From contig NZ_BBWJ01000035.1 of assembly GCF_001463745.1 (NCBI RefSeq), forward strand, positions 22,548-86,547: DNA of 64,000 bases. Reading direction: 5' to 3'. This document shows positions 16,010 to 25,537 of the stretch, one piece after another; position 1 is the stretch's first letter, and every line of letters starts with the position of its first letter. The position numbers were made by a program, and so were the translations under genes. The notes beneath the pieces were generated by a model. That model was not told where the DNA came from, ran no database searches, and was given only the letters and a program-made list of their open reading frames with translations. Source of the DNA: Aureimonas sp. AU22. GTDB lineage: Bacteria; Pseudomonadota; Alphaproteobacteria; Rhizobiales; Rhizobiaceae.

Positions 16010-18637
16010 GTGTATCTGCGCACCCTGACGCTCCGCGAGTTCGCCGGCGTGTCGTCCCTCGCCCTCGACCGGTTCGAGGACGGGCTGAACGTGATCGTGG
16101 GCGACAACGAGGCCGGCAAGTCCACCGTTCTCACAGCGCTGCGGGCTGCCTTCTTCCAGAAGCATCGGTCCACCGGAGAAGCGACGCGGGCTCTGGTGCC
16201 CTATGGCCGGCAGGTCCGTCCGGAGATCGAGATCGCCTTCTCGCTCGGCGGCACGGACTATGAGCTGCGCAAGGCCTTCCTGCAGAAGCCGGAGGCCGAA
16301 CTCAGCTGGCCCGGCGGCCGGCTTCAAGGCGACGCGGTGGAGGAGCGGCTCGCCGAACTCCTGCGCTTCACCCATTCGGGCGCGCGCAAGCCGAAGGACG
16401 GTGACTTCGTCGGCACGTTCGGCCTGCTTTGGGTCGACCAGGGACGCTCCACCGAGGGCCTGGATCTCGGCGCGGGGCGCGACGCCGTCACCGCGTCGCT
16501 GGAGGGCGAGGTCAGTCAGGTCCTCGGCGGCGAACGGGGGCGGGCCCTGATCGCGGCCTCTCGCGCCCGGCAGGACCGGTTCTTCACCGAGACCCTGCGG
16601 GTCAAGGCGAACTCGCCGCTCCGCGAGGCCGAGGACACGCTGGAGCGGCTGCGCGAGGCTCTGGGTCAGCGTCGCGCGGCCCTTGCCGACTATCGCACCA
16701 AGCTGCAGCGCCTGTCCGACCGGCGCTCGGTGCTACGCTCCTATGAGAAGGACGATGCGGTCGGCGTGGCCGCCGCCGGTCTCGCCCGCGCCGAGGCGCA
16801 GCAAAGGGCGCTCGGGGATCTTCGGCGCGACTGCACCGAGGCCGAGCGCGACCTCAGACACGCGCTGACGGCCCGCGAGCACGCGGGCGAGCGCTTGCGC
16901 GTTCGCGAGGCGCTGCTGGCCGCCGCCGCCAAGGCCGTGGGGCAGGAGGAAGAAGAACGCCTTCGCCTTGCCGAGCACCGCGAGGCAGCCGAGCGGGAAC
17001 GCCGGCACCTGTCCGAACTCGAAGGCGCTCTCGTGGCGGCTCGTGCCGCGCTGGAGGAGGCCGAGCGCCGCGCCGAGACCGCTCGCATCGCCGGCGAACG
17101 CGCCCGTCTCGCCCGGGAGATCGAGCGGCTCGATGCGCAGTTGACCGAGGGCCGCCGTCTGGCCGCCGCGCTCGACGCCCTGTCCGGCGCGGTCGCGCAA
17201 CGCACCGCGACCCGCCGCGACATCGGGGAGCTGGAGGAGATCGAGCGGGCGTGCCGCGAGGCGGAGATCCGCCTGTCGGCCGCCTCGCCGACCGTGACGT
17301 TCGCGCCGGAAACGGCGGGGGGCGCCGTGCTTGTCGACGGCAAGCCCCTGACGAACGTGTCGGGCCACACGGTTTCGGCGCGAACCGCGTTTCACCTGCC
17401 GGGCTTCGGCACGGTCACGATCGAGCCGGGGGGCGGATCGGCGTCGCTTGCCGACGAGGCCGCTCGCAGTCGGGCCCGATTGGCGGCGCGACTCGCCGAA
17501 CTCGGAGGGCCAAGCGTGGAGGAGGTGCGGCGCTCGGTGCGGGCCGGTGAGGAGCGGGCGATCGAGACGAAGCGGCTCCGCGAACTTCTCGCCGCGAGGC
17601 TGCCGTCGGGCCTTCAGGCCGCCGAAGTCGAGTTGCGGGCCCTGCGCGAAGCGGCAGCCGCGCTGCCGCCGGAGGATGGTCGATCCGACGTCGGCGATCT
17701 CGCGGCCGTCCGCGCCGAAGCACAGGCCGCGCGCGAACGCGTGTCGCGCGCCGAAGGCAGCCTCGACGCGGCAAGGCGTGATCTGCGTGCGGCCGAATCG
17801 GACCTTGTGGGCCGCGAGGCCCGGGCCGCTCATCTGCTCGCGGAGGCCCGGCGGCTGCGGACGGAGGCGGACGACGCCGAAGCGGCGCGCGCGATGGCGG
17901 CGCTGCGCGAGGACATGGCCGCCGCCGAGCTGGAGCGTGCCGCGCGCGAGGCGGTGTACGACGCGCGGCGCCGGGCGCTTGCGGAAGGCGATCCCGAAAC
18001 CGTGGAGCGGACGGTGGCCGCCAAGCGTCGCGCGCGCGACGAGATCGAACGCACGCTGGTCGCGCTCCGAGGCGAGGTCGCCAGTCTCGAGGGAGAGTTG
18101 CGCGTTCAGGGCGCGAACGCGCTCGACGAGGAGATCGCAAGGCTCGAAGGCGAGGTGGAGCACGCCGAGCGCCTTCGCACCCGGCTGGCCCTGGAGGCGG
18201 AGGCCTCGCGGCTTCTCCATCAGACGCTGCTGCAGGCCCAGCGCGAGGCCCACGAGTCGTGGCTTGCCCCGATCAAGTCTCACGTCGCGCCCTATCTCCG
18301 GCTGATCCATCCCGATTCCGACATCGCGCTCGACGAGGCGACGCTGGAACTCACCGGGCTTCGCCGCCGGGGCGTGGACGAAGACTTCCGCCGTCTCTCT
18401 GCTGGTGCGCGCGAACAAGTGGCCGTGGTCACGCGTCTGGCGCTTGCCGAAGTGATCAAGAAAGGCGGGCATCCCGCCACGGTGATACTGGACGATGCTC
18501 TGGTGAATACCGACGAGCGGCGGCTGGAGCGCATGCACCATGTGTTGCGCAAGGCGGCCGAAGGACTCCAGGTTATCATCCTGACCTGCCGCGAACGCGA
18601 CTTCCGCGACATCGGAGCGCCCATCTTTCGCCTCTGA
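16010..18637 (+). CDS. SMC/Rad50-like ATPase, YhaN type
   Basis: An 875-residue ATPase with split ATP-binding halves and a long coiled coil. Walker A is GDNEAGKST near residue 36. The C-terminal half has the signature LSAGAREQVAV, then Walker B with VILDDALVNTDERR. The middle is rich in Glu, Arg and Ala. There is no CxxC zinc hook. At about residues 424-480 a beta-rich, glycine-rich stretch (GGAVLVDGKPL ... TVTIEPGGG) interrupts the coil. I start at GTG 16010, with GGGAGG upstream; an upstream TTG at 15968 would overlap the YhaO-like gene. Its partner is that nuclease. Confidence 0.85.
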   Translation: MYLRTLTLREFAGVSSLALDRFEDGLNVIVGDNEAGKSTVLTALRAAFFQKHRSTGEATRALVPYGRQVRPEIEIAFSLGGTDYELRKAFLQKPEAELSWPGGRLQGDAVEERLAELLRFTHSGARKPKDGDFVGTFGLLWVDQGRSTEGLDLGAGRDAVTASLEGEVSQVLGGERGRALIAASRARQDRFFTETLRVKANSPLREAEDTLERLREALGQRRAALADYRTKLQRLSDRRSVLRSYEKDDAVGVAAAGLARAEAQQRALGDLRRDCTEAERDLRHALTAREHAGERLRVREALLAAAAKAVGQEEEERLRLAEHREAAERERRHLSELEGALVAARAALEEAERRAETARIAGERARLAREIERLDAQLTEGRRLAAALDALSGAVAQRTATRRDIGELEEIERACREAEIRLSAASPTVTFAPETAGGAVLVDGKPLTNVSGHTVSARTAFHLPGFGTVTIEPGGGSASLADEAARSRARLAARLAELGGPSVEEVRRSVRAGEERAIETKRLRELLAARLPSGLQAAEVELRALREAAAALPPEDGRSDVGDLAAVRAEAQAARERVSRAEGSLDAARRDLRAAESDLVGREARAAHLLAEARRLRTEADDAEAARAMAALREDMAAAELERAAREAVYDARRRALAEGDPETVERTVAAKRRARDEIERTLVALRGEVASLEGELRVQGANALDEEIARLEGEVEHAERLRTRLALEAEASRLLHQTLLQAQREAHESWLAPIKSHVAPYLRLIHPDSDIALDEATLELTGLRRRGVDEDFRRLSAGAREQVAVVTRLALAEVIKKGGHPATVILDDALVNTDERRLERMHHVLRKAAEGLQVIILTCRERDFRDIGAPIFRL

Positions 18638-19028
18638 CGCGGCGGCGATGCGGCGCCGCGTCCGACCGCAGAACGAACCCGAAGGCCGGTTCGGCCCGGG
18701 TTGCGGCCCGGCCTTGGGCGTTGCCCGAAGCTGGCAAAGTGTTGCGGCACAGCGGTTTGGTCAGGTTTGCGCAGGCTTCGGCGCGAAACGGCCGCAATCC
18801 TTAACAGGGCGTCAACGAGATCGTGGCGCGTGTGCAACAGCAGTGTGGCCAACACGCCTTGGAGGCGGTGGCATGGCGTTTCCGTGATTGCATCCAAAGC
18901 GAGCCTGACTATTCTCACGATCAGAAGAGCGGGGGACGACCCGGACTTCTACAGGGGATGGGGCAGGGAAGGCTGTCCTTCGAAACAAAAGCCCAACCCT
19001 AACCTATAACTTGACTGGAGGTCAGGAC
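18638..19028 (+). promoter_or_regulatory. Porin upstream region with candidate promoter
   Basis: About 390 bases without a supported gene. A possible sigma-70 promoter is TTGCAT (18888-18893), a 16-base spacer and TATTCT (18910-18915), which would give a leader of roughly 110 bases. The ribosome site GGAGGT lies close before the porin ATG. The promoter is a pattern match only. Confidence 0.35.
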
Positions 19029-20270
19029 ATGAACATCAAGAGCCTTCTTCTCGGCTCCGCTGCCGCCCTCGTGGCAGTTTCCGGCGCTCGCGCCGCCGAC
19101 GCCATCGTTGCCGTCGAGCCCGAGCCGGTCGACTACGTCCGCGTTTGCGACGTCTACGGCAAGGGCTTCTACTACATCCCGGGCACCGAGACCTGCCTTT
19201 CGGTCGGCGGTTACGTCCGCTTCCAGGTGAACGTCGCCGGTGACCCGGCCCAGAACCTCGAAGGCGACGACTACGACCTGCGCAGCCGCGTCCGCGCCCG
19301 TCTGAACTTCGACGCCCGCGAAGAGACCGAACTCGGCACCTTGCGCGCCTTCGTCCGTCTCCAGGCGACCAACCTGTCGGGCGCCAACAACGGCGTTGCG
19401 GTCGACCAGGCCTACGCTCAACTCGGCGGCCTGCTCGTTGGTTACCGCGACTCCATGTGGTCGTCGGACATCGGCGGTCTCGAGGACGGCCTTCTGACCG
19501 ACACCGACCTCATCGTCGGTGACTTCAACACCAACCAGATCTCCTACACCTTCGCCGCGGGCGGCTTCTCGGCCTCGATCGGCCTCGAAGACGACGGCAC
19601 CGGCGACGTGGTTCCGGACATCCACGGCAAGCTGGTCTATTCCGGCGCCTGGGGCGGTGCCTTCCTGTCGGCCGTCTACGACGAGACCTTCAACCTGGAA
19701 GACGTCAACGACCTGTTCGACAACGACGGTCTCTTCACGCTGAGCGGCAACTACCCGACGCTCCTCGAAGACGGCAACAACGGCGCCTTCGCTCTGAAGG
19801 GCGGCGTGCTGCTGAAGGACCTCATCGCGCCTGAGTCGCAGCTGAAGATCGAGGGTCACTACGCCTTCGACCCGACCGTCTACGCTGTCACCGACGGTCT
19901 GACCACGGCCGGTACCTTCGCCGCCAACAACCCGAACATCCTGAACCCGGTCCCGGGCTCGGTTCCGATCGTCCTCGAGTGGGCCGCCGGTGCGGGCTAC
20001 GCCCAGGCGTTCGGCAAGGTCGGCGTCGCGGTGTCGGGCCAGTACGGCGAGACCTTCGACACGCGCTTCTTCGTGCGGAACGCTGCAGGTCAGATCCTGC
20101 CGCTCGTCTCCTCGGGCGACTACTACGCGCTCGTCGGCAACGTCGGCTACCAGATCACGAACAACTTCGCGACGCTGGCCGAAGTCTCCTACCGGAACGT
20201 CGACTTCGGCGGCCCGATCGGCGACACCGATCAGGTCTCGGGCTTCCTGCGCTTCCAGCGCAACTTCTAA
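19029..20270 (+). CDS. Major outer-membrane porin, Porin_2 (Omp2b-like)
   Basis: A 413-residue outer-membrane beta-barrel of the porin family of Rhizobiales and Brucella, forming a passive channel for small solutes. It has a signal peptide (MNIKSLLLGSAAALVAVSGA, cut after ARA). The typical N-terminal two-cysteine strand region is VCDVYGKGFYYIPGTETC followed by GGYVRFQ. Alternating beta-strand patterns run throughout, and the C-terminal phenylalanine (RFQRNF) is needed for barrel assembly. Start ATG 19029 follows GGAGGT. Codon use is very uniform (AAC, GAC, TAC, CTC), as in abundant proteins. It is a single-gene unit with its own terminator. Confidence 0.95.
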   Translation: MNIKSLLLGSAAALVAVSGARAADAIVAVEPEPVDYVRVCDVYGKGFYYIPGTETCLSVGGYVRFQVNVAGDPAQNLEGDDYDLRSRVRARLNFDAREETELGTLRAFVRLQATNLSGANNGVAVDQAYAQLGGLLVGYRDSMWSSDIGGLEDGLLTDTDLIVGDFNTNQISYTFAAGGFSASIGLEDDGTGDVVPDIHGKLVYSGAWGGAFLSAVYDETFNLEDVNDLFDNDGLFTLSGNYPTLLEDGNNGAFALKGGVLLKDLIAPESQLKIEGHYAFDPTVYAVTDGLTTAGTFAANNPNILNPVPGSVPIVLEWAAGAGYAQAFGKVGVAVSGQYGETFDTRFFVRNAAGQILPLVSSGDYYALVGNVGYQITNNFATLAEVSYRNVDFGGPIGDTDQVSGFLRFQRNF

Positions 20271-20293
20271 TCCGAATTCTCGGATCGATAACG

Positions 20294-20320
20294 AAAGGCC
20301 CGGCGCAAGCCGGGCCTTTT
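20294..20320 (+). terminator. Porin terminator
   Basis: Perfect 11-bp stem AAAGGCCCGGC (20294-20304) with GCCGGGCCTTT (20309-20319) around a GCAA tetraloop, ending in T residues. It lies 24 bases after the porin stop and is a strong intrinsic terminator. Confidence 0.88.
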
Positions 20321-20735
20321 GCGTTGGGGGAAGGGCTGCGACGGTGACAGAGGGCTATCGCGGCAATGCGAGGCTCGAAAGCTTCTGTAGCGGTTCCCAG
20401 CAAGTCCCCGAGCGCTTACGCCGCGGGAGCCCGCAGACATTTCACGGCCTGGGGAGACCTAACGAGCGTTGCCCCCACAGTTTGTGGCTGCCATGACCGA
20501 AAGCTCGCGTTCAGCAGGCTAAAGCGCTCGGCGGTCCTTCCAGGGTATCGCGGTTCGAGATACTCGCGTTCGCCTTTGGCATTGCCCCGGGATCGACGCA
20601 TTCCAGAGCGCCGGCATCGCCGACCCCTTGAGCCGCGGCCCTCGAAACCAAGTCTCCAAGGCTCCGCACATCGCGTCTGGAGATCAGACCGCCCGCCTTC
20701 GATCCGCCGAACAGCCAATCCGTGCCCCATACGAA
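20321..20735 (+). other. Intergenic region with no recognised content
   Basis: About 415 bases between the porin and slt terminators. I looked for tRNA, tmRNA, SRP and 6S RNA signatures and for gene remnants on both strands and saw none I could defend. Several short frames exist but lack ribosome sites and family features. Confidence 0.4.
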
Positions 20736-20766
20736 AATGCCCCGGCGCCTTGGGAGCCGGGGCATT
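20736..20766 (-). terminator. slt terminator
   Basis: Perfect 11-bp stem AATGCCCCGGC (20736-20746) with GCCGGGGCATT (20756-20766). Read on the minus strand it ends in TTTT and lies about 35 bases after the slt stop. Confidence 0.82.
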
Positions 20767-20800
20767 CGATGGAGAATCCGAAGAGGTGAAGCCCCGAGGT

Positions 20801-23002
20801 TCAGCCTCGGCGGCCGAGGGTCAGGTCGCGCTCGATGTCGAAGCCGGCACCGAGCCGCATCTTGTAGACCTGATAGTTCTCCATCACGCGCTGCACGTAG
20901 TTGCGGGTCTCGGTGAAGGGGATCAGTTCGACCCAGTCCACCACTTCGTCGATCGACTTGCGGCGCGGGTCGCCGAACCGGTCGATCCATTCGCGCGCCC
21001 GGCGAGGGCCGGCGTTGTAGGCCGCGAAGGTCAGGATGTACGATCCGTCGAAGTTCGAGATCTGCTGGCCGAGATACTGCGTGCCGAGCAGGGTGTTGAA
21101 CGACACGTCGTTCTGCAGCTTGGTGTCGGAATAGGACAGGCCCGCGTTCTTGGCCAGGCTCCGTCCCGTTGCCGGCATGACCTGGAGTAGACCGAGTGCG
21201 CCGACCGGCGACTTGGCGGTCGGGTTGAACGCGCTTTCCTGACGCGCGATCGCATAGGCCAGCGCCTTGCCGGACGCCGAGATGTTGGCGCTCGCCGGGA
21301 TGACACCGACGGGGAAGGCGAGGGCCGGGGCATCGACGCCGCGCGCATAGGCCGCCTTGCCGACGCCGAGCGCCAGGCTGTGGTCGCCCCGCCTCTCCGC
21401 CATCGAGGCGAGGATGGCCAGTTCGCCGGGGCTGTTGAGCTCGTCGGCAAGGGCACGGTAGAGGCTGTCGGCGCGCCAGGCGGAGCCGATCGATTCCAGC
21501 CGCTTGATCGCTTGCACCGCCTCGCGGTTCTCGAAGGAACGGCGCTCGCCGGCCGAGGGGCTGGGATAGTTGATTTCGCCCGGTGCGCGGCCGAGCTTGG
21601 CTGCGGCGAGCTGTCCGTAATAGGTCGCTCCAAAGCGTGCGGCCCGCCCGTAATATTCGCGCGCGCTGCCCGCGCCGCCGGCTTCCGCCGCCCGGCCCAT
21701 CCAGTAGAAGGCGCGGGACTGGGTGAGGGGCCGGGAGGAAATCTGGCTGATGCGGGAGAAATGCTTGGAAGCGGTCGCCGCGTCGTTGAGATAGCGGAGC
21801 GCGTACCAGCCCGAATGGAACTCGGCTTCCACGGCCTCGGTCACGCCCTCCGCGGAGTGCGCGGCGACGAGGCGATAGGCCGCCTTGCGTTCGCCCTTCT
21901 CCAGAAGCATGCGCGAGACGATGCGGCGCTCGTTCCACCAGGCGTCGGGATCCACCAGCGCGTTGCGATCGCGCGGCGCCTTTTCCATGATCGCGGCCGC
22001 CTCGAGGATGCGGTCCTTCTTGCGCAGGTTCTCGGCCGCCGTGAACAGGTAGCTCGGGTCCGACTTGAGGCTCGGGTGAACGTTGGCGAGAAGCTGGTCG
22101 GCGTTGCCCGCTCCTTGAATGGAGGCGGCGCGCGCCTTGAACAGCGATTCCGCGCCCGCCATCGTCGCGACGCGCGAGGCATCGCCCACCCGGTCGGCGT
22201 AGAGCAGCTTGTCCATGCGGAACTTGTGGTCGGCCCGGGTCAGGAGCGCGCCGAAGGTCGAGAGCATGCGGCTCTCCAGCGACTTGTCGAGACGGTCGTT
22301 GCGCCAGGAGCGCACGATCAGCTCCTTCGCCTTTACGGCCTGGCCGAGCGCCAGATAGGCCTGCGCCAGCGCCATGGCGCCTTCCGGCGTGCGCGGCGCG
22401 TCGCCCGCGAAGGCGGCGACGACGTCGCGCGCCGGCATCGGATCGCGCAGGAGCGCGCGCTCCAGGTTGGCGCGGATGGTGGACATGCCCGGCCAGGCGC
22501 GCAGTTCGAGCGCGGTATGGGCGATCTCGGCGGCCGGCACGTCGCTCGTGCCGCGCAGTGCGATCGCCCAGGACAGGATGTGCCGGTCGAGCGAGCCGGG
22601 CGCCATGCCCTCGCGGATGGCGAGCGCGCGCCGGATGTCGCGATGCGTGGCGTCGAGCCCGGCCTGAAGGTCGCCCCGGATCGGCGTGACGCTGGAGCTG
22701 CGCGATCCCATTGCGGCAATCGACGAGGTGAAGGCCATCGCGTCGGACGGCGGCGCGCCGGCGGGCGCGGCCGGGGCGGGCGCGCGGCGCGCCAGCGGGT
22801 TGGCCGAGGGTGCCGGGGCGGGAGGCGCGCCGAAACGGCCGGGATCGGGCTGCGCTTCCTTGCGGCCGAAGAGCTTCGGCATCATGATCTCGGGCAGGCC
22901 GAGGCGCGGCATCTCGAACGAATTCACCGGCGCCGTGCCCGTCAGGAGCACCGACAGGAGGACGGGCGCGAGCAACACCTTGGCGCGGGTCGAATGTGTC
23001 AT
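20801..23002 (-). CDS. slt: Soluble lytic murein transglycosylase
   Basis: A 733-residue periplasmic enzyme that cleaves the MurNAc-GlcNAc bond of peptidoglycan with formation of a 1,6-anhydro end. It has a signal peptide, then a long Ala-rich helical (superhelical U-domain) region, then the lysozyme-like domain. That domain has catalytic Glu589 in RQESAFNP, then SPVGALGLLQVMP and FAAYNAGPRRAREW. The frame is open to 23239, but ATG 23002 has AGGAGG in front and starts the leader, so it is used. The gene diverges from dapA and has a clear terminator. Confidence 0.92.
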   Translation of the reverse strand: MTHSTRAKVLLAPVLLSVLLTGTAPVNSFEMPRLGLPEIMMPKLFGRKEAQPDPGRFGAPPAPAPSANPLARRAPAPAAPAGAPPSDAMAFTSSIAAMGSRSSSVTPIRGDLQAGLDATHRDIRRALAIREGMAPGSLDRHILSWAIALRGTSDVPAAEIAHTALELRAWPGMSTIRANLERALLRDPMPARDVVAAFAGDAPRTPEGAMALAQAYLALGQAVKAKELIVRSWRNDRLDKSLESRMLSTFGALLTRADHKFRMDKLLYADRVGDASRVATMAGAESLFKARAASIQGAGNADQLLANVHPSLKSDPSYLFTAAENLRKKDRILEAAAIMEKAPRDRNALVDPDAWWNERRIVSRMLLEKGERKAAYRLVAAHSAEGVTEAVEAEFHSGWYALRYLNDAATASKHFSRISQISSRPLTQSRAFYWMGRAAEAGGAGSAREYYGRAARFGATYYGQLAAAKLGRAPGEINYPSPSAGERRSFENREAVQAIKRLESIGSAWRADSLYRALADELNSPGELAILASMAERRGDHSLALGVGKAAYARGVDAPALAFPVGVIPASANISASGKALAYAIARQESAFNPTAKSPVGALGLLQVMPATGRSLAKNAGLSYSDTKLQNDVSFNTLLGTQYLGQQISNFDGSYILTFAAYNAGPRRAREWIDRFGDPRRKSIDEVVDWVELIPFTETRNYVQRVMENYQVYKMRLGAGFDIERDLTLGRRG

Positions 23003-23289
23003 CTGGCCTCCTGCTGCAATGCTGCCACACGCGCGTGGGTTCGGCGCGCATGGTTGATCAAAGCTTGCCTCAACGCGGTGAAGAAGGCGTAAACCCTCAT
23101 CCGATCCCGTCATGCCCTTCGCTTGTTTCGGCGTGATGGCTTCTTTATGGTGCGCCCGTCCGCGCGGACGATCGGCCACATCGCCCGGCCGTCCGGCGAG
23201 CGGCGGGGGACGCTCGAACCCACCGCCCGACCCGAGCACGCCCGCCGTCGCTTCGGCACCATCATCCGCACGTCGACGGGAGTGACGAC

Positions 23290-24174
23290 ATGACCTTCAA
23301 GGGTTCGATGACGGCCCTGGTAACGCCGTTCGCCGAGGACGGCAGCCTCGACGAGGCCGGCTTTCGCGCCCTGGTCGAATGGCAGATCGCCGAGGGAACG
23401 CACGGCCTCGTTCCCGTCGGCACCACGGGCGAGAGCCCGACGCTGACCCATGCCGAACACAAGCGCATCGTCGAAATCTGCATCGAGACGGCGGCCGGTC
23501 GCGTTCCGGTGATCGCGGGCGCGGGTTCCAACAACACGGTGGAGGCGATCGACCTCGCGAGATCCGCCGAAAAGGCCGGCGCCGACGGCGTTCTGGTGGT
23601 GACGCCCTACTACAACCGGCCGACGCAGCGCGGGCTCTACGAGCATTACGCCGCGATCGCCCGCTCGGTCCGCACGCCCATCATCATCTACAATATTCCG
23701 CCGCGCTCCGTGGTCGACATGACGCCGGAGACGATGGGGCGCCTCGCGCACGACTTCCCCAACATCGTCGGGGTCAAGGATGCGACGGCCAAGCTCGATC
23801 GCGTGCCGGAGCAGCGGATCACCTGCGGCAAGGACTTCGTGCAGCTTTCCGGAGAGGACGCGACGGCACTCGGCCACATCGCCCACGGCGGGCGCGGCTG
23901 CATCTCGGTGACGGCGAATGTCGCCCCGCGCCTGTGCGCCGAATTCCAGGAAGCGTGCCTTGCCGGCGATTTCGCCAAGGGTTTGGACTATCTCGACCGC
24001 CTGATGCCGCTCCACAAGGCGATCTTCACGGAGCCCGGCGTATCGGGCACGAAATACGCGCTCTCGCGCATCGGCAAGGGGCGCAACGTCATGCGCCTGC
24101 CGCTGGTGCCGGTGGAGGCCTCGACGCAAGCGCTGATCGACGATGCGCTCCGGCATGCCGGCCTTCTGAATTGA
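23290..24174 (+). CDS. dapA: 4-hydroxy-tetrahydrodipicolinate synthase
   Basis: A 294-residue TIM-barrel enzyme that condenses pyruvate with aspartate semialdehyde, the first step to diaminopimelate and lysine. The Schiff-base lysine is Lys163 in GVKDAT, and the catalytic Tyr134 is in IIYNIPPRS. The [10 protein letters not shown] substrate motif is near residue 44. Length equals the family norm. The gene lies between slt and smpB, a common order in Rhizobiales. Confidence 0.96.
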   Translation: MTFKGSMTALVTPFAEDGSLDEAGFRALVEWQIAEGTHGLVPVGTTGESPTLTHAEHKRIVEICIETAAGRVPVIAGAGSNNTVEAIDLARSAEKAGADGVLVVTPYYNRPTQRGLYEHYAAIARSVRTPIIIYNIPPRSVVDMTPETMGRLAHDFPNIVGVKDATAKLDRVPEQRITCGKDFVQLSGEDATALGHIAHGGRGCISVTANVAPRLCAEFQEACLAGDFAKGLDYLDRLMPLHKAIFTEPGVSGTKYALSRIGKGRNVMRLPLVPVEASTQALIDDALRHAGLLN

Positions 24175-24253
24175 TCGAGGGGTCGTCCCGACCCATCTAG
24201 GGGATGCGGCGGTCCCGCCGTGTCCTCCTCCTGTCTCCGAGCTTTTCCGTTTC

Positions 24254-24733
24254 ATGGCCAAGCCGCCCAAATCCAAATCCAACATCGCCGCGGAAAACCG
24301 CAAGGCGCGCTTCCACTATGAGATCGTCGACACGCTGGAGGCCGGCCTCGTCCTGACCGGTACGGAGGTGAAGTCCCTTCGTCTCGGCAAGGCGACGATC
24401 GCCGAGTCCTACGCGACGGAGGAGGACGGCGAAATCTGGCTGATCAACTCCTATGTGCCGGAGTATCTCCAGGCCAACCGCTTCAACCACGAGCCCAAGC
24501 GCCGTCGGAAGCTGCTCGTGCACAAGACGCAGCGCAACCGGCTGGCCGGCGCGGTGCAGCGCGACGGCATGACCCTCGTGCCGCTGAAGCTCTACTTCAA
24601 CGAACAGGGCCGCGCGAAGCTGGAACTTGCCGTCGCCCGGGGCAAGAACGCGCCGGACAAGCGGGAATCCATGAAGGAACGCGACTGGAACCGCCAGAAG
24701 CAGCGTGTGATGAAGGAAGCCGGGCGCGACTGA
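24254..24733 (+). CDS. smpB: SsrA-binding protein
   Basis: A 159-residue RNA-binding protein that carries tmRNA to stalled ribosomes for trans-translation. The N-terminal beta-barrel begins [12 protein letters not shown], with [10 protein letters not shown]. The basic C-terminal tail ([25 protein letters not shown]) becomes helical in the mRNA channel. It lies 79 bases after dapA and may share its transcript. I found no tmRNA gene in this window. Confidence 0.96.
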   Translation: MAKPPKSKSNIAAENRKARFHYEIVDTLEAGLVLTGTEVKSLRLGKATIAESYATEEDGEIWLINSYVPEYLQANRFNHEPKRRRKLLVHKTQRNRLAGAVQRDGMTLVPLKLYFNEQGRAKLELAVARGKNAPDKRESMKERDWNRQKQRVMKEAGRD

Positions 24734-24795
24734 CGCCGCCTCTTGGCGCTTGCGCCCTTGCGGTCTAACCTCTCCCGAAAAGGGAGGGCCGCTCG

Positions 24796-25383
24796 ATGAC
24801 CGATCTCACCACCCTGCCGGAAGGCTTGGAGCCGCCGATAGACGACGGCGCGGCCTCCCATCTCACGGGGCGCCGTCTTCCCTCGCTCGCCCTCGCGTCG
24901 ACGGCGGGAGGGCATGTGGATCTCTCGCAGATCAGGGGGCTCTGCGTCGTCTACGCCTATCCGATGACCGGCCGTCCCGGTGCGCCGCTGCCCGGCGGGT
25001 GGAACGAGATCCCCGGCGCCCGCGGCTGCACCCCACAGGCCTGTTCCTTCCGCGACCACTGGCAGGAGTTGCGCGACCTCGGCGTCGCGGCCGTCTATGG
25101 GGTTTCCACTCAGACCACGGCCTACCAGCGCGAGGCGGCCGAGCGGCTGAAGCTGCCGTTTCCGCTTCTGTCCGACGCGGCGCTCGAGCTTCAGGAGATG
25201 CTGGAACTGCCGACCTTCGAGGTGGACGGCGACACGCTCCTGAAGCGGCTGACGATGATCGCCCGTGACGGCGAGATCGTCGCGGCCCTCTACCCCGTCT
25301 TCCCGCCCGATCGCAGTGCCGCCGATGTGGTGGACTGGCTGCGGCGCGCGGCTGCCGGTGCAAGGCACCGCACGGCTCACTAG
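24796..25383 (+). CDS. Peroxiredoxin, Bcp/PrxQ-like
   Basis: A 195-residue thioredoxin-fold peroxidase that reduces hydrogen peroxide and organic peroxides with a reactive cysteine. The site RGCTPQACSFRD has Cys78 (peroxidatic) and Cys83 (resolving), the five-residue spacing of atypical 2-Cys Bcp/PrxQ enzymes. Start ATG 24796 follows GGGAGGG. The gene stands between smpB and the CHASE3 gene. The N-terminal ~25 residues are an extension before the fold. Confidence 0.86.
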   Translation: MTDLTTLPEGLEPPIDDGAASHLTGRRLPSLALASTAGGHVDLSQIRGLCVVYAYPMTGRPGAPLPGGWNEIPGARGCTPQACSFRDHWQELRDLGVAAVYGVSTQTTAYQREAAERLKLPFPLLSDAALELQEMLELPTFEVDGDTLLKRLTMIARDGEIVAALYPVFPPDRSAADVVDWLRRAAAGARHRTAH

Positions 25384-25537
25384 CGGATCGCAAGGCGGGC
25401 GGTCCGCGCATGGGGCCGACGGCTCACATGGCACCGGCTCGCCCACCGCAGGAACTGCCGGCGATCCCTTGCTTGCACGTCCGGTCGCCCATGTATCCCC
25501 TGCGCCATCCAGGCATCGCAGCAGGAGGTCGAGGGAC

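Noticed and set aside
16733..18541. Open frame of 602 codons antisense to the YhaN-like gene
   Set aside because: No motif or ribosome site; the plus-strand frame has Walker and signature motifs.
20545..20563. GTATC...GATAC with GGTTCGA, resembling a tRNA T-arm
   Set aside because: Loop length is wrong, and no acceptor, D or anticodon arm could be built around it.
20511..23051. Open frame of 846 codons on the minus strand
   Set aside because: It is another frame of slt on the same strand. The slt frame has the catalytic motifs and leader; this one is Arg/Pro-rich.
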